Source of the DNA: Serpens gallinarum
Lineage (GTDB): Bacteria; Pseudomonadota; Gammaproteobacteria; Pseudomonadales; Pseudomonadaceae
Direction of reading: 5' to 3'
Assembly (NCBI RefSeq): GCF_014836765.1
Contig: NZ_JACSQG010000008.1
Coordinates: 1 to 64,000 of the forward strand
Length of the DNA stretch: 64,000 bases
Below are positions 10,546 through 19,719 of this stretch, in pieces (position 1 is the first letter of the stretch; each line of letters starts with the position of its first letter). The translations under genes and the position numbers were made by a program. The notes under the pieces are model-generated. The model was not told the origin of the DNA. It ran no database searches and saw only the letters and a program-made list of their open reading frames with translations.

Positions 10546-10575
10546 AAAAGCGCCAGCTCCCGTGTGGAGCTGGCG
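10546..10575 (-). terminator. Hairpin with T-rich tail between cstA and ybdD
   Basis: The stem cgccagctcc / ggagctggcg followed on the minus strand by cttttgtt lies just after the cstA stop and before the ybdD ribosome site. It may act as a partial terminator that lowers ybdD and yjiA expression relative to cstA. Confidence 0.6.
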
Positions 10576-10584
10576 TACATCCCA

Positions 10585-12657
10585 TCAGACGTTGTCGGGC
10601 ATGCTCTGGAACGGGGTTTCCTTATCGGTCCGCTCCGTGTGCACCCAGGCCTTGCGACCGACCTTGACCGCGTAGAAAAGGATGCTGAACACCACGAACA
10701 AGAACAGAGCGCTGAGCACCGCGTTGGTATAGGCGTTGAGAATCACATTCTCCATCTGCGCCAGGCTCTTGGCCGGGGCCAGAATCTGCCCGGCAGCCAG
10801 GGCGGTTTCGTACTTGTCGGCCAAGGCCAGGAAGCCCACTGCCGGGTTCGGGTCGAACAGCTTGATCAGGCTCGCATAGGTGGTGCAAATCAACAGCCAG
10901 ACCGCGGGGAACAGGGTGACCCAGACGTACTGCTGACGTTTCATCTTGATCAGCACCACGGTGCACAGCATCAGCGCGATACCGGCGAGCATCTGGTTGG
11001 AGATGCCGAACAGCGGCCACAAGGTGTTGATGCCACCCAGCGGATCGATCACGCCCTGGTACAGCAGGTACCCCCACAGTGCCACGCAGCCGGCGGTGGC
11101 CAGCACGTTGGCACCCCAGGATTCGGTGCGACGCAGCGCCGGCACGAAGGTGCCGAACAGGTCCTGCAGCATGAAGCGCCCGGCACGGGTCCCGGCGTCC
11201 ACGGCGGTGAGAATGAACAGCGCCTCGAACAGAATCGCGAAGTGGTACCAAAACGCCATACCACCTGCGCCCGGCAACACCGCATGGAGAATCTGCGCGA
11301 TCCCTACGGCCAGGGTCGGCGCGCCGCCGGCACGGTTGAGGATCGAGTTTTCACCAATGTCGCGGGCCACTGCTTCCAGCGCGTCCGGCGTAATGGCAAA
11401 GCCCCAGCTGCTGACCATCGCGGCCACGCTGGCCACGTCGCTGCCCACCACTGCCGGCGGGCTGTTCATGGCGAAATACACGCCCGGCTCGATGATCGAG
11501 GCGGCGACCATGGCCATGATGGCGACCATGGATTCCATCAACATGCCGCCATAGCCGATGTAACGGGCGTGGGTTTCATTGGCCAGCAGCTTCGGCGTGG
11601 TGCCCGACGAGATCAGCGCATGGAAACCGGACACCGCGCCACAGGCGATGGTGATGAACAGGAACGGGAACAGCGCGCCCTTCCACACCGGGCCGGTGCC
11701 GTCGGTGAACTGGGTCAGCGCCGGCATTTTCAGCTCAGGCGCGAGAATCAGGATGCCGATGGCCAGGGCGACGATGGTGCCGATCTTCAGGAAGGTCGAC
11801 AGGTAGTCGCGCGGCGCAAGAATCAGCCACACCGGCAACACGGCGGCGACGAAGCCGTAGCCCACCAGCATCCAGGTGATCTGCTCGCCGGTGAAGGTAA
11901 ACACCCCGGACCAGTAGGGATCCTCGGAAATGGCCCCGCCCAGCCAGATCGAACCCAGCAGCAGGGCCACCCCGACCAGCGAGATCTCGCCGATGCGCCC
12001 CGGGCGCAGGTAGCGCATGTAGATGCCCATGAGCATCGCAATCGGGATGGTCGCGATCACCGTGAACATGCCCCAGGGGCTGTCCGCCAGCGCCTTGACC
12101 ACGATCAGCGAGAGCACCGCCAGGATGATGATCATGATCAGGAAGCAGCCGAACAGCGCGATGGTGCCGGGAATCCGCCCCATTTCCTCGCGCACCATAT
12201 CGCCCAGCGAGCGGGCATTACGGCGCGTGGAAATGAACAGCACCATGAAATCCTGCACCGCACCGGCCAACACCACGCCGGCGATCAGCCATAGCGTGCC
12301 GGGCAAGTACCCCATTTGCGCGGCCAGCACCGGGCCCACCAACGGACCTGCGCCGGCAATCGCCGCGAAGTGGTGACCAAACAGCACGTGCTTGTTGGTC
12401 GGTACGAAGTCCAGACCATCGTTGTTGAGGACTGCGGGAGTGGCGCGCGTCGGGTCCAGCCGCATCACCTTGGTGGCGATAAACAGGCTGTAGTAGCGGT
12501 AGGCGACCAGATACAGGGCCACGGCGGCGACCACGATCCAGAGCGCGTTGATGGCTTCGCCACGGCGCAAGGCCACGACTCCCAAAGCACAGGCACCTAT
12601 TATCGCCAATACTGCCCAGGGCAGCTGTCGAAGCAGGCTGTTGTTATTCTTATTCAT
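10585..12657 (-). CDS. cstA: Carbon starvation protein A / pyruvate-type transporter
   Basis: A 690-residue polytopic inner-membrane protein of the CstA family, which covers pyruvate:H+ symporters (BtsT, CstA) and peptide uptake. It shows many hydrophobic segments from about residue 15, the [17 protein letters not shown] family stretch near 105 and the [15 protein letters not shown] loop. The start has a near-perfect ribosome site (ggaggtga). Gene order cstA-ybdD-yjiA matches known pyruvate-uptake clusters. The start is only 25 bases from the divergent PilZ gene, so its promoter must overlap that gene's coding sequence. Confidence 0.93.
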   Translation of the reverse strand: MNKNNNSLLRQLPWAVLAIIGACALGVVALRRGEAINALWIVVAAVALYLVAYRYYSLFIATKVMRLDPTRATPAVLNNDGLDFVPTNKHVLFGHHFAAIAGAGPLVGPVLAAQMGYLPGTLWLIAGVVLAGAVQDFMVLFISTRRNARSLGDMVREEMGRIPGTIALFGCFLIMIIILAVLSLIVVKALADSPWGMFTVIATIPIAMLMGIYMRYLRPGRIGEISLVGVALLLGSIWLGGAISEDPYWSGVFTFTGEQITWMLVGYGFVAAVLPVWLILAPRDYLSTFLKIGTIVALAIGILILAPELKMPALTQFTDGTGPVWKGALFPFLFITIACGAVSGFHALISSGTTPKLLANETHARYIGYGGMLMESMVAIMAMVAASIIEPGVYFAMNSPPAVVGSDVASVAAMVSSWGFAITPDALEAVARDIGENSILNRAGGAPTLAVGIAQILHAVLPGAGGMAFWYHFAILFEALFILTAVDAGTRAGRFMLQDLFGTFVPALRRTESWGANVLATAGCVALWGYLLYQGVIDPLGGINTLWPLFGISNQMLAGIALMLCTVVLIKMKRQQYVWVTLFPAVWLLICTTYASLIKLFDPNPAVGFLALADKYETALAAGQILAPAKSLAQMENVILNAYTNAVLSALFLFVVFSILFYAVKVGRKAWVHTERTDKETPFQSMPDNV

Positions 12658-12682
12658 ATGTCACCTCCAGGAATTGTCATCC

Positions 12683-13045
12683 ATGAACATGACGGAACGT
12701 CGCTGCTTCCAGCGCATCGCATTCGATGCCGCCACTGAGCTGTCGCAAGGCGACAACACCTGGCAGGTCCAGCTGCTGGACATCTCGCTCAAAGGGCTTC
12801 TGATCCAACTTCCGGCCAACTGGAGCGGTATAGAAAAGCACCCTTTTCAAGCCTGCCTCACGCTGAGTGCCGACGTGCAAATCCGTATGGACGTGCAACT
12901 GGTGCGCAGCCATAACCAACAGCTGGGCTTCAGCTGTCTCAATATAGATGTGGAATCCATCAGTCACCTGCGTCGCCTGGTGGAAATCAACCTGGGCGAC
13001 GAGCGCCTGATCCAACGCGAACTGGCAGCATTGAGCGGCGCTTAG
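12683..13045 (+). CDS. Single-domain PilZ c-di-GMP receptor
   Basis: A 120-residue stand-alone PilZ protein. Both ligand motifs are present: RxxxR as R7CFQR11 and (D/N)xSxxG as D33ISLKG38, so c-di-GMP binding is expected. The position next to cstA and radA matches P. aeruginosa PA4608, a structurally studied PilZ protein reported as a partner of methyltransferase signalling. The ATG at 12683 is used; a second ATG at 12689 would cost two residues only. It is transcribed away from cstA with a 25-base gap. A later gene in the window, bifA, encodes a c-di-GMP phosphodiesterase. Confidence 0.88.
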   Translation: MNMTERRCFQRIAFDAATELSQGDNTWQVQLLDISLKGLLIQLPANWSGIEKHPFQACLTLSADVQIRMDVQLVRSHNQQLGFSCLNIDVESISHLRRLVEINLGDERLIQRELAALSGA

Positions 13046-13102
13046 GAAGACAGGCCTGCGGCCAGCAAGGGCCTTGAACACGACACACGGCTGGGTAGCA
13101 AC

Positions 13103-13190
13103 GTAGGGTGGATCGCGCTTTATCGATCCACCGGGTGGCGATCCACCGTGCGGGGCCGTGGTGGATGTAAACGACGACATCCACCCTACG
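13103..13190. repeat. Palindromic intergenic repeat, GTAGGGTGGA family, copy b
   Basis: The ends gtagggtggat and atccaccctac are inverted, with inner atccaccgggtggcgatccacc blocks. It lies in the 449-base gap between the PilZ gene and radA. Confidence 0.75.
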
Positions 13191-13207
13191 GAGACTCCCC
13201 GAATCGG

Positions 13208-13275
13208 GTAGGAGCCAGCTTGCTAGCAATCCGTTTCCATAACCCCTGCCACTCACCAGCAAGCTGGGCTCCTAC
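13208..13275. repeat. Palindromic intergenic repeat, GTAGGAGCCAGC family, copy a
   Basis: gtaggagccagcttgctag at the left mirrors caccagcaagctgggctcctac at the right, a hairpin of about 68 bases. The second copy in the window is at 44961-45024. Confidence 0.75.
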
Positions 13276-13370
13276 AAGCGCTACGTCTGCCAATGACGAG
13301 TGCGGATCAACTCCGCAACAGCATTTCTACTCGCGAGCGTGGGCACACCATCGCAACGCCGCAGAAGAAC

Positions 13371-13471
13371 GTAGGGTGGATCGCGCTGTATCGATCCACC
13401 GGGTGGCGATCCACCGGGTGGCGCTCCACCGCGCGAGGCCATGATGGATCGAGAAACGCCTTCCCCCTACG
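13371..13471. repeat. Palindromic intergenic repeat, GTAGGGTGGA family, copy c
   Basis: Starts gtagggtggatcgcgctg and contains a short tandem of gatccaccgggtggc units. Its right end (ccccctac) has decayed compared with copy b. It is about 24 bases from the radA stop codon. Confidence 0.65.
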
Positions 13472-13494
13472 GACGTACTGATCGGTAGATCGCC

Positions 13495-14859
13495 CTACTC
13501 AAACAACGCATCCAGCGCTTGTTCCAGGCGCGTCACGGCAATGACTTGCAGCCCTTTTGGCGCCTCCTTGGGTGCATTGGCGCGCGGCACGATGGCGCGT
13601 TTGAAGCCGTGCTTGGCCGCTTCTTTCAGGCGCTCCTGGCCGCTGGGCACCGGACGGATCTCACCCGACAAACCGACCTCGCCGAACACTAGCAAGTCGT
13701 TGGGGAGAGGCTTGTTGCGCAGGCTGGAAATTACCGCCGCCATCAAGGCCAGGTCGGAGGCGGTTTCCAGTACCTTGACCCCGCCCACCACGTTGAGGAA
13801 CACGTCCTGGTCGTAGGTGGGAATGCCGCCATGGCGGTGCAACACGGCCAGCAGCATGGCCAGGCGATTCTGATCCAACCCCAGGGTGACACGGCGCGGG
13901 TTGTTGGTATGGCTGGTATCCACCAGCGCCTGCACTTCCACCAGCATCGGCCGGGTGCCTTCCCAGGTGGCCATGACCACACTGCCCGGCACTTCTTCCT
14001 GCGCGCGGGTGAGGAAGATCGCCGAAGGGTTGGTGACTTCCTTGAGGCCCTTATCGGTCATGCCGAACACGCCCAACTCGTTGATCGCGCCAAAGCGGTT
14101 CTTTACGGCACGCAGCAAGCGCAGGCGACCGTCGGATTCGCCCTCGAAATACAGCACGGTGTCCACCATATGTTCCAGTACGCGCGGGCCAGCCAGAGCG
14201 CCTTCCTTGGTCACGTGGCCGACCAGGAAAATCGCTGTGCCGCTCTGCTTGGCATAACGCACCAGCAACGCCGCGCTCTCACGCACCTGAGCCACACCGC
14301 CGGGCGCGGACTGCAACTGTTCGGTGAAAATTGTCTGGATCGAGTCGATGACCATGACCTTGGGCTTTTCCAAGCGCGCAGTGGCAATGATCGTTTCGAT
14401 GCAGGTCTCAGTCATCACCTTGAGCTTGTCCTGCGGCAACTCCAGGCGCCGGGCGCGCATCGCCACCTGCTGCTGGGATTCCTCGCCGGTGACGTACAGG
14501 GCTGGCAGGCGCTGGGCGATATTGCACAGGGTCTGCAGCAGGATGGTCGACTTGCCGATGCCGGGATCACCGCCGATCAGCACCACCGAGCCGTCCACCA
14601 GACCGCCGCCGAGCACGCGATCCAACTCGCCCGATGCCGTAGAAAAGCGCGGCACTTCCTCGACACTGACTTCGGCCAGGGTTTTCAACTGGGCACGCTC
14701 GCCGGCCCAACCGGAGCGGCCACTACTGCTGCTCGGCGTACTTTCAATCAGGGTTTCCACCAGCGTGTTCCAGGCGCTGCATTCACCACACTGGCCGGCC
14801 CATTTGGGAAACGTGGCGCCGCACTCGGTGCAGCCATACATGCGTTTGGCCTTGGCCAT
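13495..14859 (-). CDS. radA: DNA repair protein RadA
   Basis: A 454-residue RecA-related branch-migration ATPase that helps process recombination intermediates. It has a four-cysteine zinc finger (C10xxC13 and C24xxC27), Walker A GGDPGIGKST (96-105), the RadA-specific KNRFG motif, and a C-terminal Lon-protease-like domain (about 290-454) without sign of peptidase activity. The ATG at 14859 has a GAGGAG site and gives the length of P. aeruginosa RadA; the frame is open further to 14943 but that extension lacks family features. Confidence 0.96.
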   Translation of the reverse strand: MAKAKRMYGCTECGATFPKWAGQCGECSAWNTLVETLIESTPSSSSGRSGWAGERAQLKTLAEVSVEEVPRFSTASGELDRVLGGGLVDGSVVLIGGDPGIGKSTILLQTLCNIAQRLPALYVTGEESQQQVAMRARRLELPQDKLKVMTETCIETIIATARLEKPKVMVIDSIQTIFTEQLQSAPGGVAQVRESAALLVRYAKQSGTAIFLVGHVTKEGALAGPRVLEHMVDTVLYFEGESDGRLRLLRAVKNRFGAINELGVFGMTDKGLKEVTNPSAIFLTRAQEEVPGSVVMATWEGTRPMLVEVQALVDTSHTNNPRRVTLGLDQNRLAMLLAVLHRHGGIPTYDQDVFLNVVGGVKVLETASDLALMAAVISSLRNKPLPNDLLVFGEVGLSGEIRPVPSGQERLKEAAKHGFKRAIVPRANAPKEAPKGLQVIAVTRLEQALDALFE

Positions 14860-14996
14860 GCCGAACTCCTCATGAATCGAAGCGGGAATGATACGAAACA
14901 GCTGGATGGATTTACAGTACGAAGAAGCATAACGCGCAGCCATCCACAGCCACTAGAGCTAGGCTGAAAAGGCACGTCTTGTCAGGAGAGACCGTC

Positions 14997-15251
14997 ATGC
15001 CTTTAGAACACCATCCCCTGTCGCGCGAATTTCCGGAATTCCGCCAACAGCTCCAGCAACTGAACAGCACCAATCCTCAGTTCGTTCAGCTGGCACAGAA
15101 CTACGAGGCGCTGGATAAACGTATTTATGAAGTGGAAGACGGCCGCGAAGCCGTGGACGACCTGGGTTTGCAGGGTTTGAAGAATCAACGCGTGATTCTC
15201 AAGGACCAGATCACCGAGCTCCTGAAAAAAGCCAACCCGGCGTCCGGCTAA
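14997..15251 (+). CDS. YdcH/DUF465 family small protein
   Basis: An 84-residue, charged, helical protein of the DUF465 (YdcH) family: LEHHPLSREFPEF at the start, then the helical hairpin with YEALDKRIYEVEDG and a terminal RVILKDQITELLKKA. No signal peptide or membrane segment. The ATG at 14997 follows a caggagag site; an in-frame TTG at 14979 is less likely. It is divergent from radA and sits between radA and mscL, as in P. aeruginosa. The function of the family is unknown. Confidence 0.85.
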   Translation: MPLEHHPLSREFPEFRQQLQQLNSTNPQFVQLAQNYEALDKRIYEVEDGREAVDDLGLQGLKNQRVILKDQITELLKKANPASG

Positions 15252-15278
15252 CGGACTATTCCCCAAACGCTACCGTTC

Positions 15279-15346
15279 CGTAGGGTGATCGCGCTCGATC
15301 CATTCGGCGAATCCCGGTGGATGTAAACAACGACATCCACCCTACG
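15279..15346. repeat. Palindromic intergenic repeat, GTAGGGTGGA family, copy d
   Basis: cgtagggtgatcgcg at the left and gacatccaccctacgg at the right, in the 373-base gap before mscL. Confidence 0.7.
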
Positions 15347-15416
15347 GGTCTATCACGAACCGCCAGCGCACCGAACTCCCCCGGATAACTTCGCCGCCGC
15401 GGATTTCATGCTGCTC

Positions 15417-15490
15417 CGTAGGGTGAATCACGCTTCATCGATCCACCAGGCGGGGCTCGGTGAATGTAAGAATCGACATCCGCCCCACGG
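15417..15490. repeat. Palindromic intergenic repeat, GTAGGGTGGA family, copy e
   Basis: cgtagggtgaatcacgcttcatcgatccacc at the left with gacatccgccccacgg at the right; more diverged than copies b and d. The rest of the gap up to mscL shows nothing else. Confidence 0.65.
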
Positions 15491-15624
15491 ACTCAGCCCC
15501 ACGAAACCGCCAACATCTGAGGCTGTCCAGCACGGCTGGGAATGCTGCGCTGCGCCGCACACATCCTGACTGTTTTCAAATCACCGTCTACAGTCAGAGC
15601 ATCCCCTTTCAGGAGTGGCCTCCC

Positions 15625-16032
15625 ATGAGCTTCATCAGCGAATTCAAGGCGTTCGCCGTCAAAGGCAACATGGTTGATATGGCTGTCGGCATCATCATTG
15701 GCGCCGCTTTCGGCAAAATCGTCTCGTCCCTGGTGGCCGACGTGATCATGCCGCCCCTGGGTGTTCTGATCGGTGGCGTGGATTTTTCCGACCTGGCCAT
15801 TGTGCTCAAGCAAGCCGTGGGCGATGCACCTGCCGTCGTGCTGGCCTATGGCAAATTCATCCAGTCGATCATCGACTTCATCATCATCGCTTTCGCCATT
15901 TTCATGGCTATCAAACTGATCAACCGCATGCGCCGTGAAGAAGCCGCCGCCCCGGAAACCCCTCCGGCGCCGACCAAGGAAGAAACGTTGCTGACCGAGA
16001 TTCGCGACTTGCTCAAGCAGCAAAGGCTCTAG
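15625..16032 (+). CDS. mscL: Large-conductance mechanosensitive channel
   Basis: A 135-residue inner-membrane channel that opens under hypo-osmotic shock. The N-terminal helix [15 protein letters not shown], pore helix [21 protein letters not shown] (17-37) and second membrane helix [19 protein letters not shown] match MscL, with a charged C-terminal helical bundle ending LLKQQRL. The ATG at 15625 has an AGGAG site nine bases upstream; the frame is open from 15460, but the extension runs through a repeat element and is not coding. Confidence 0.96.
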   Translation: MSFISEFKAFAVKGNMVDMAVGIIIGAAFGKIVSSLVADVIMPPLGVLIGGVDFSDLAIVLKQAVGDAPAVVLAYGKFIQSIIDFIIIAFAIFMAIKLINRMRREEAAAPETPPAPTKEETLLTEIRDLLKQQRL

Positions 16033-16057
16033 TCCTGCCGCATAGATCTCGCCACGT

Positions 16058-16175
16058 CGGATGGCGTTGAGCGCAGCGATACCCATCATGATATTGGGCA
16101 ATTGATGGGCATCGGCGCGAGGCGAACAGGTAAACCTGAATCTCCCTGCCAGCGCCTCGAGCCATCCTACGGCTC
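16058..16175. repeat. Intergenic repeat, ATGGCGTnGAGCGC family, copy a
   Basis: Begins ggatggcgttgagcgcagcgatacccatca and ends gccatcctac. It aligns by eye over about 110 bases with 48772-48887, and a shorter inverted relative lies at 44203-44276. It fills the gap between convergent mscL and fpr. Confidence 0.65.
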
Positions 16176-16191
16176 CTGCGGCTAGCGTCGC

Positions 16192-16968
16192 CTACCAATA
16201 ATTCTCCACCGCCACCTGACCCGGCCGGCGGGTCAGACTCAGCTGCAAATCACGCGCCTTGAGCAGTTGACGGGTGTCTTCAATCATCTGCGGGTTGCCG
16301 CAGAGCATGATGCGCGAATGCTCGGGGCTCAGTTCCACGCCAGCCGCGCGCTCCAGCTCGCCACTTTCCAATAGCGTGGTGATGCGCCCATGCAGAGCGT
16401 CGGGCTTATGTTCACGGGTAATCGTCGGCAGATAGGTGAGTTTGCCTGCGTGCTCTGCCAGGTAGTCGCGTTGCAGCAAGGTCTCGATCATCCCCTGGTA
16501 CGCCAGTTCCCGCGCTTCGCGCACGCTGTAGACCAGCACGATGCGCTCGAAACGCTGCCAGACCTCGAAGTCCTGCAGGATCGATAGAAAGGGCGCCAGC
16601 CCGGTGCCGGTGGCCAGCAGCCACAGATCCCGACCGTCGGGAAAACGATCCAGGGTCAGAAAGCCGAACGCTTGGCGGTCCACCAGCAGCTCATCACCCG
16701 GGCGCAAGCGGCTCAGCTCACTGGTGAATTCGCCGTCCGGCACAACGATAGAAAAGAAATCCAGAAACTCGTCGTGGGGCGCCGAGACCATTGAATAGGC
16801 GCGCCAAACGATACTGCCACTGGGCTTGCGCACGCCCAGGCGGGCGAACTGCCCGGCCTGGAAGCGAAAACCAGGATCGCGCGTGGTGCGTAATGTGAAC
16901 AAACCCGGAGTCAGCGTCTGCACCTCAAGTAAACGTTGGCGGGTGAACTTCTCTTCGCTGGCCGTCAT
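16192..16968 (-). CDS. fpr: Ferredoxin/flavodoxin-NADP+ reductase
   Basis: A 258-residue FAD enzyme that moves electrons between NADPH and ferredoxin or flavodoxin and is linked to oxidative-stress responses in Pseudomonas. FAD motif RAYSMVSAP (about 56-64), the NADP-binding GTGLAPFLSIL stretch (about 121-131), and LCGNPQMIEDT near the end are present. The chain ends VAVENYW, the subclass-IIA-type terminal extension with aromatic residue. It lies at the position of PA4615 in the radA-mscL-fpr block. Confidence 0.94.
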   Translation of the reverse strand: MTASEEKFTRQRLLEVQTLTPGLFTLRTTRDPGFRFQAGQFARLGVRKPSGSIVWRAYSMVSAPHDEFLDFFSIVVPDGEFTSELSRLRPGDELLVDRQAFGFLTLDRFPDGRDLWLLATGTGLAPFLSILQDFEVWQRFERIVLVYSVREARELAYQGMIETLLQRDYLAEHAGKLTYLPTITREHKPDALHGRITTLLESGELERAAGVELSPEHSRIMLCGNPQMIEDTRQLLKARDLQLSLTRRPGQVAVENYW

Positions 16969-17040
16969 ACTTCGCCCCCTTGGTCATCCAATCATCCCCA
17001 CTCTACCCCTTATCTGCTCCCGGGAAACCCGCCAGTTTTC

Positions 17041-18168
17041 ATGCCTATTCTCGACACGCCCTTCGCCCGCCTCGACCTGATTCGCCAACCCGAGCAGGCC
17101 AATGAACCGCTGCAGGCCTTCGATGCCGCCGATGAGTACCTGCTCAGCCATCTGCATGAACAGGGTCTGATGGCTGATACGCGGGTGTTGATCCTCAACG
17201 ACAGCTTCGGCGCGCTGGCCTGTGCCCTGGCACGCCATTGCCGGGTGGTCAGCAGCGGCGATTCGCACTTGGCACACCTGGCGCTGGAAAAAAACCTGCT
17301 GCGCACTGAGCTGCCCAGCACGGGCGTGACGTTTGTGCCGGCCAGCGAGCCGCTGGATGGGCCTTTCGACCGGGTGCTGATCCGCGTGCCCAAAACCCTG
17401 GCGCTGCTGGAGGAACAACTGATCCGCCTGCATGGTCAGTTGGCACCCGGCGCACAAGTGGTGGCCGCCGCGATGATCAAGCACCTGCCGCGCGCCGCTG
17501 GCGATCTGCTGGAGAAATACCTTGGCCCGGTTCAGGCCTCACTGGCGGTGAAAAAGGCACGCTTGCTGTTGGTCACGCCAGAGGATAAACCGGCACCGAC
17601 CTCGCCCTACCCCACCCGCTACCGGCTGGATGCGCCGGCGCTGGAGCTGATCAATCACGCCAACCTGTTCTGCCGCGAAGGACTGGATATCGGTACCCGC
17701 GCTTTCCTGCCCCACTTGCCGTGCGTCCAGGGCGAGCTGCGCGTGGCCGACCTGGGCTGCGGCAATGGCGTACTGGGCATCGTCTATGCCCTGCACAACC
17801 CTCAGGCGCACCTGACGCTGGTGGATGAGTCCTACATGGCCGTGCAATCGGCGCGGGAAAACTGGCAGGCGGCGCTGGGCGAACGCCCGGTGGATATTCG
17901 CACCGGCGATGGCCTGGCCGAACAACCTAGCGACTCGCTGGACGTGGTGCTCTGCAACCCGCCGTTCCACCAGCAACAGGTGGTCGGCGATTTTCTGGCC
18001 TGGCGCATGTTCCAGCAGGCCAAGGCGGCCCTGAGCGAAGGCGGCGAGTTGTGGATCGTCGGCAATCGCCACCTGGGCTACCACGTCAAGCTCAAGCGAC
18101 TGTTCGGCAAGGTTGAGCAAATGGCGGCAACGCCTAAATTCGTGATCTTGCGCGCAATCAAGAGCTGA
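17041..18168 (+). CDS. rRNA (guanine-N2)-methyltransferase, RlmG/RsmC type
   Basis: A 375-residue protein with two related halves, as in RsmC and RlmG: a degenerate N-terminal methyltransferase fold and an active C-terminal one. The SAM motif is VADLGCGNGVLG (about 237-248) and the catalytic NPPFH motif (about 309-313) marks N2-guanine methylation. The length is closer to RlmG (23S G1835) than to RsmC (16S G1207), so RlmG is favoured, without certainty. The ATG at 17041 is used; upstream in-frame sequence overlaps the fpr leader. It is divergent from fpr. Confidence 0.85.
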   Translation: MPILDTPFARLDLIRQPEQANEPLQAFDAADEYLLSHLHEQGLMADTRVLILNDSFGALACALARHCRVVSSGDSHLAHLALEKNLLRTELPSTGVTFVPASEPLDGPFDRVLIRVPKTLALLEEQLIRLHGQLAPGAQVVAAAMIKHLPRAAGDLLEKYLGPVQASLAVKKARLLLVTPEDKPAPTSPYPTRYRLDAPALELINHANLFCREGLDIGTRAFLPHLPCVQGELRVADLGCGNGVLGIVYALHNPQAHLTLVDESYMAVQSARENWQAALGERPVDIRTGDGLAEQPSDSLDVVLCNPPFHQQQVVGDFLAWRMFQQAKAALSEGGELWIVGNRHLGYHVKLKRLFGKVEQMAATPKFVILRAIKS

Positions 18169-18339
18169 TCAGACCGGGCTTGCAGGATATCTGACGCTGC
18201 GCTCTGTTTGGGCAAGCTGATATCATTCGCGCCGCTTCAGGCCACATCAATGGCAGGCGCATACAGCCTGTCCGTGCTTTGCTTTCGCTGTCGCTTCGCC
18301 TTCCAATCACGGCGTCGGACCGCCACGGGGAGCTATACC

Positions 18340-19629
18340 ATGCTGGAAAAGCTGTTCCAACTCCACGCGCACAACACCACGGTGCGCACCGAGATTCTCG
18401 CCGGAGTCACCACCTTCCTGACCATGGCCTACATCCTGTTCGTCAACCCGAGCATTCTCGGCGAGACCGGCATGGATAAAGGCGCGATCTTTGTCGCCAC
18501 CTGCCTGGCAGCAGCCTTCGGCTCGGCCGTGATGGGCCTGATCGCCAACTACCCGATTGCCCTGGCGCCGGGCATGGGCCTGAATGCCTTTTTCACCTAC
18601 ACGGTGGTAATGGGCATGGGCCATACCTGGCAGGTCGCCCTCGGTGCGGTCTTCCTGTCCGCGTGCCTGTTCTTTTTGCTGTCGATCTTCAAGATCCGTG
18701 AATGGATCATCAACAGCATTCCCCTGGAATTGCGCTCGGCCATTGCTGCGGGCATCGGCCTGTTCCTGGCGCTGATCGCCCTGCAGAACGCCGGCGTCGT
18801 GGTCGATCATCCGGCCACCCTGGTGGGCATGGGTGACCTGTCGCAACCCTCGGCAGTGCTGGCCATTCTCGGCTTCTTCCTGATCGTCGGCCTGGTTGCC
18901 TTGAACGTCACCGGCGCCGTATTGATCGGCATTCTGGTCATCACAGTGGCAAGCATCTTCCTTGGCATCTCCGAGTTCGGTGGTGTGGTGTCGCTGCCGC
19001 CGTCGCTGGCGCCGACCTTCCTGCAGCTGGACATCGCCGGCGCCCTGGACATCGGCCTGATCAGCGTGATCTTCGCCTTCCTGTTCGTCGACCTGTTCGA
19101 CAACTCCGGCACGCTGATCGCCGTGGCCAAGAAAGCCGGCCTAATGCGCAAGGACGGCTACATGCCGAAGATGGGCCGCGCCCTGATCGCCGACAGTACC
19201 GCAGCCATGGCCGGCTCGCTGCTTGGCACCTCGACCACCACCAGCTATATCGAATCCGCCGCGGGTGTCAGCGCCGGCGGGCGCACCGGTCTGACGGCCT
19301 GCGTGGTTGCCGTGTTGTTCCTGCTTGCGCTGTTCTTCGCGCCGCTGGCCGGCAGCGTACCGGCGTTTGCCACCGCGCCAGCCCTGCTGTTCGTCGCCGT
19401 GCTGATGGCCTCGGGTCTGGCCGAGATAGACTGGTCCGACATCACCACCGCCGCCCCGGTATTGCTCACCGCCCTGGCTATGCCGCTGACCGCATCGATT
19501 GCGACCGGCATCGCCTTCGGCTTCATCACCTGGGTCGCCGCCAAGCTGCTGTCCGGGCGCTGGCGCGAACTGAACGCCATGCTGGTGATCCTGGCGGTGT
19601 TCTGCGTTATCAAGCTGGCTCTTTTTTAA
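18340..19629 (+). CDS. NCS2/AzgA family purine permease
   Basis: A 429-residue inner-membrane transporter for adenine, guanine or hypoxanthine with about 12-14 membrane segments. Family marks are the TFLTMAYILFVNP stretch (about 25-37), APGMGLNAFFTY (about 79-90) and the SYIESAAGVSAGGRTGL segment. The ATG at 18340 has a GGGAG site; the frame is open from 18208. It is followed by a terminator and trmA, the PA4719-PA4720 order. The exact purine cannot be assigned from sequence. Confidence 0.9.
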   Translation: MLEKLFQLHAHNTTVRTEILAGVTTFLTMAYILFVNPSILGETGMDKGAIFVATCLAAAFGSAVMGLIANYPIALAPGMGLNAFFTYTVVMGMGHTWQVALGAVFLSACLFFLLSIFKIREWIINSIPLELRSAIAAGIGLFLALIALQNAGVVVDHPATLVGMGDLSQPSAVLAILGFFLIVGLVALNVTGAVLIGILVITVASIFLGISEFGGVVSLPPSLAPTFLQLDIAGALDIGLISVIFAFLFVDLFDNSGTLIAVAKKAGLMRKDGYMPKMGRALIADSTAAMAGSLLGTSTTTSYIESAAGVSAGGRTGLTACVVAVLFLLALFFAPLAGSVPAFATAPALLFVAVLMASGLAEIDWSDITTAAPVLLTALAMPLTASIATGIAFGFITWVAAKLLSGRWRELNAMLVILAVFCVIKLALF

Positions 19630-19653
19630 GTCGGCGCCAGCTTCTGTGCGTCA

Positions 19654-19682
19654 AGGCCGGCCATGTGCCGGCCTGTTTTTTT
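19654..19682 (+). terminator. Terminator between purine permease and trmA
   Basis: The stem aggccgg / ccggcct with a seven-T tail lies 25 bases after the permease stop and 38 bases before trmA, so trmA needs its own promoter or read-through. Confidence 0.85.
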
Positions 19683-19719
19683 CCACGCCGACAGCCTCGG
19701 CCCGAACCATGAGTCGCCC

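Noticed and set aside
10564-12294. Open frame of 576 codons on the plus strand across cstA
   Set aside because: His/Gln/Arg-rich antisense shadow of a membrane protein gene.
13103-13471. Possible CRISPR array, because of repeated gatccaccgggtgg units
   Set aside because: Spacing is irregular, the units are palindromic arms of interspersed elements, and no cas genes are present.
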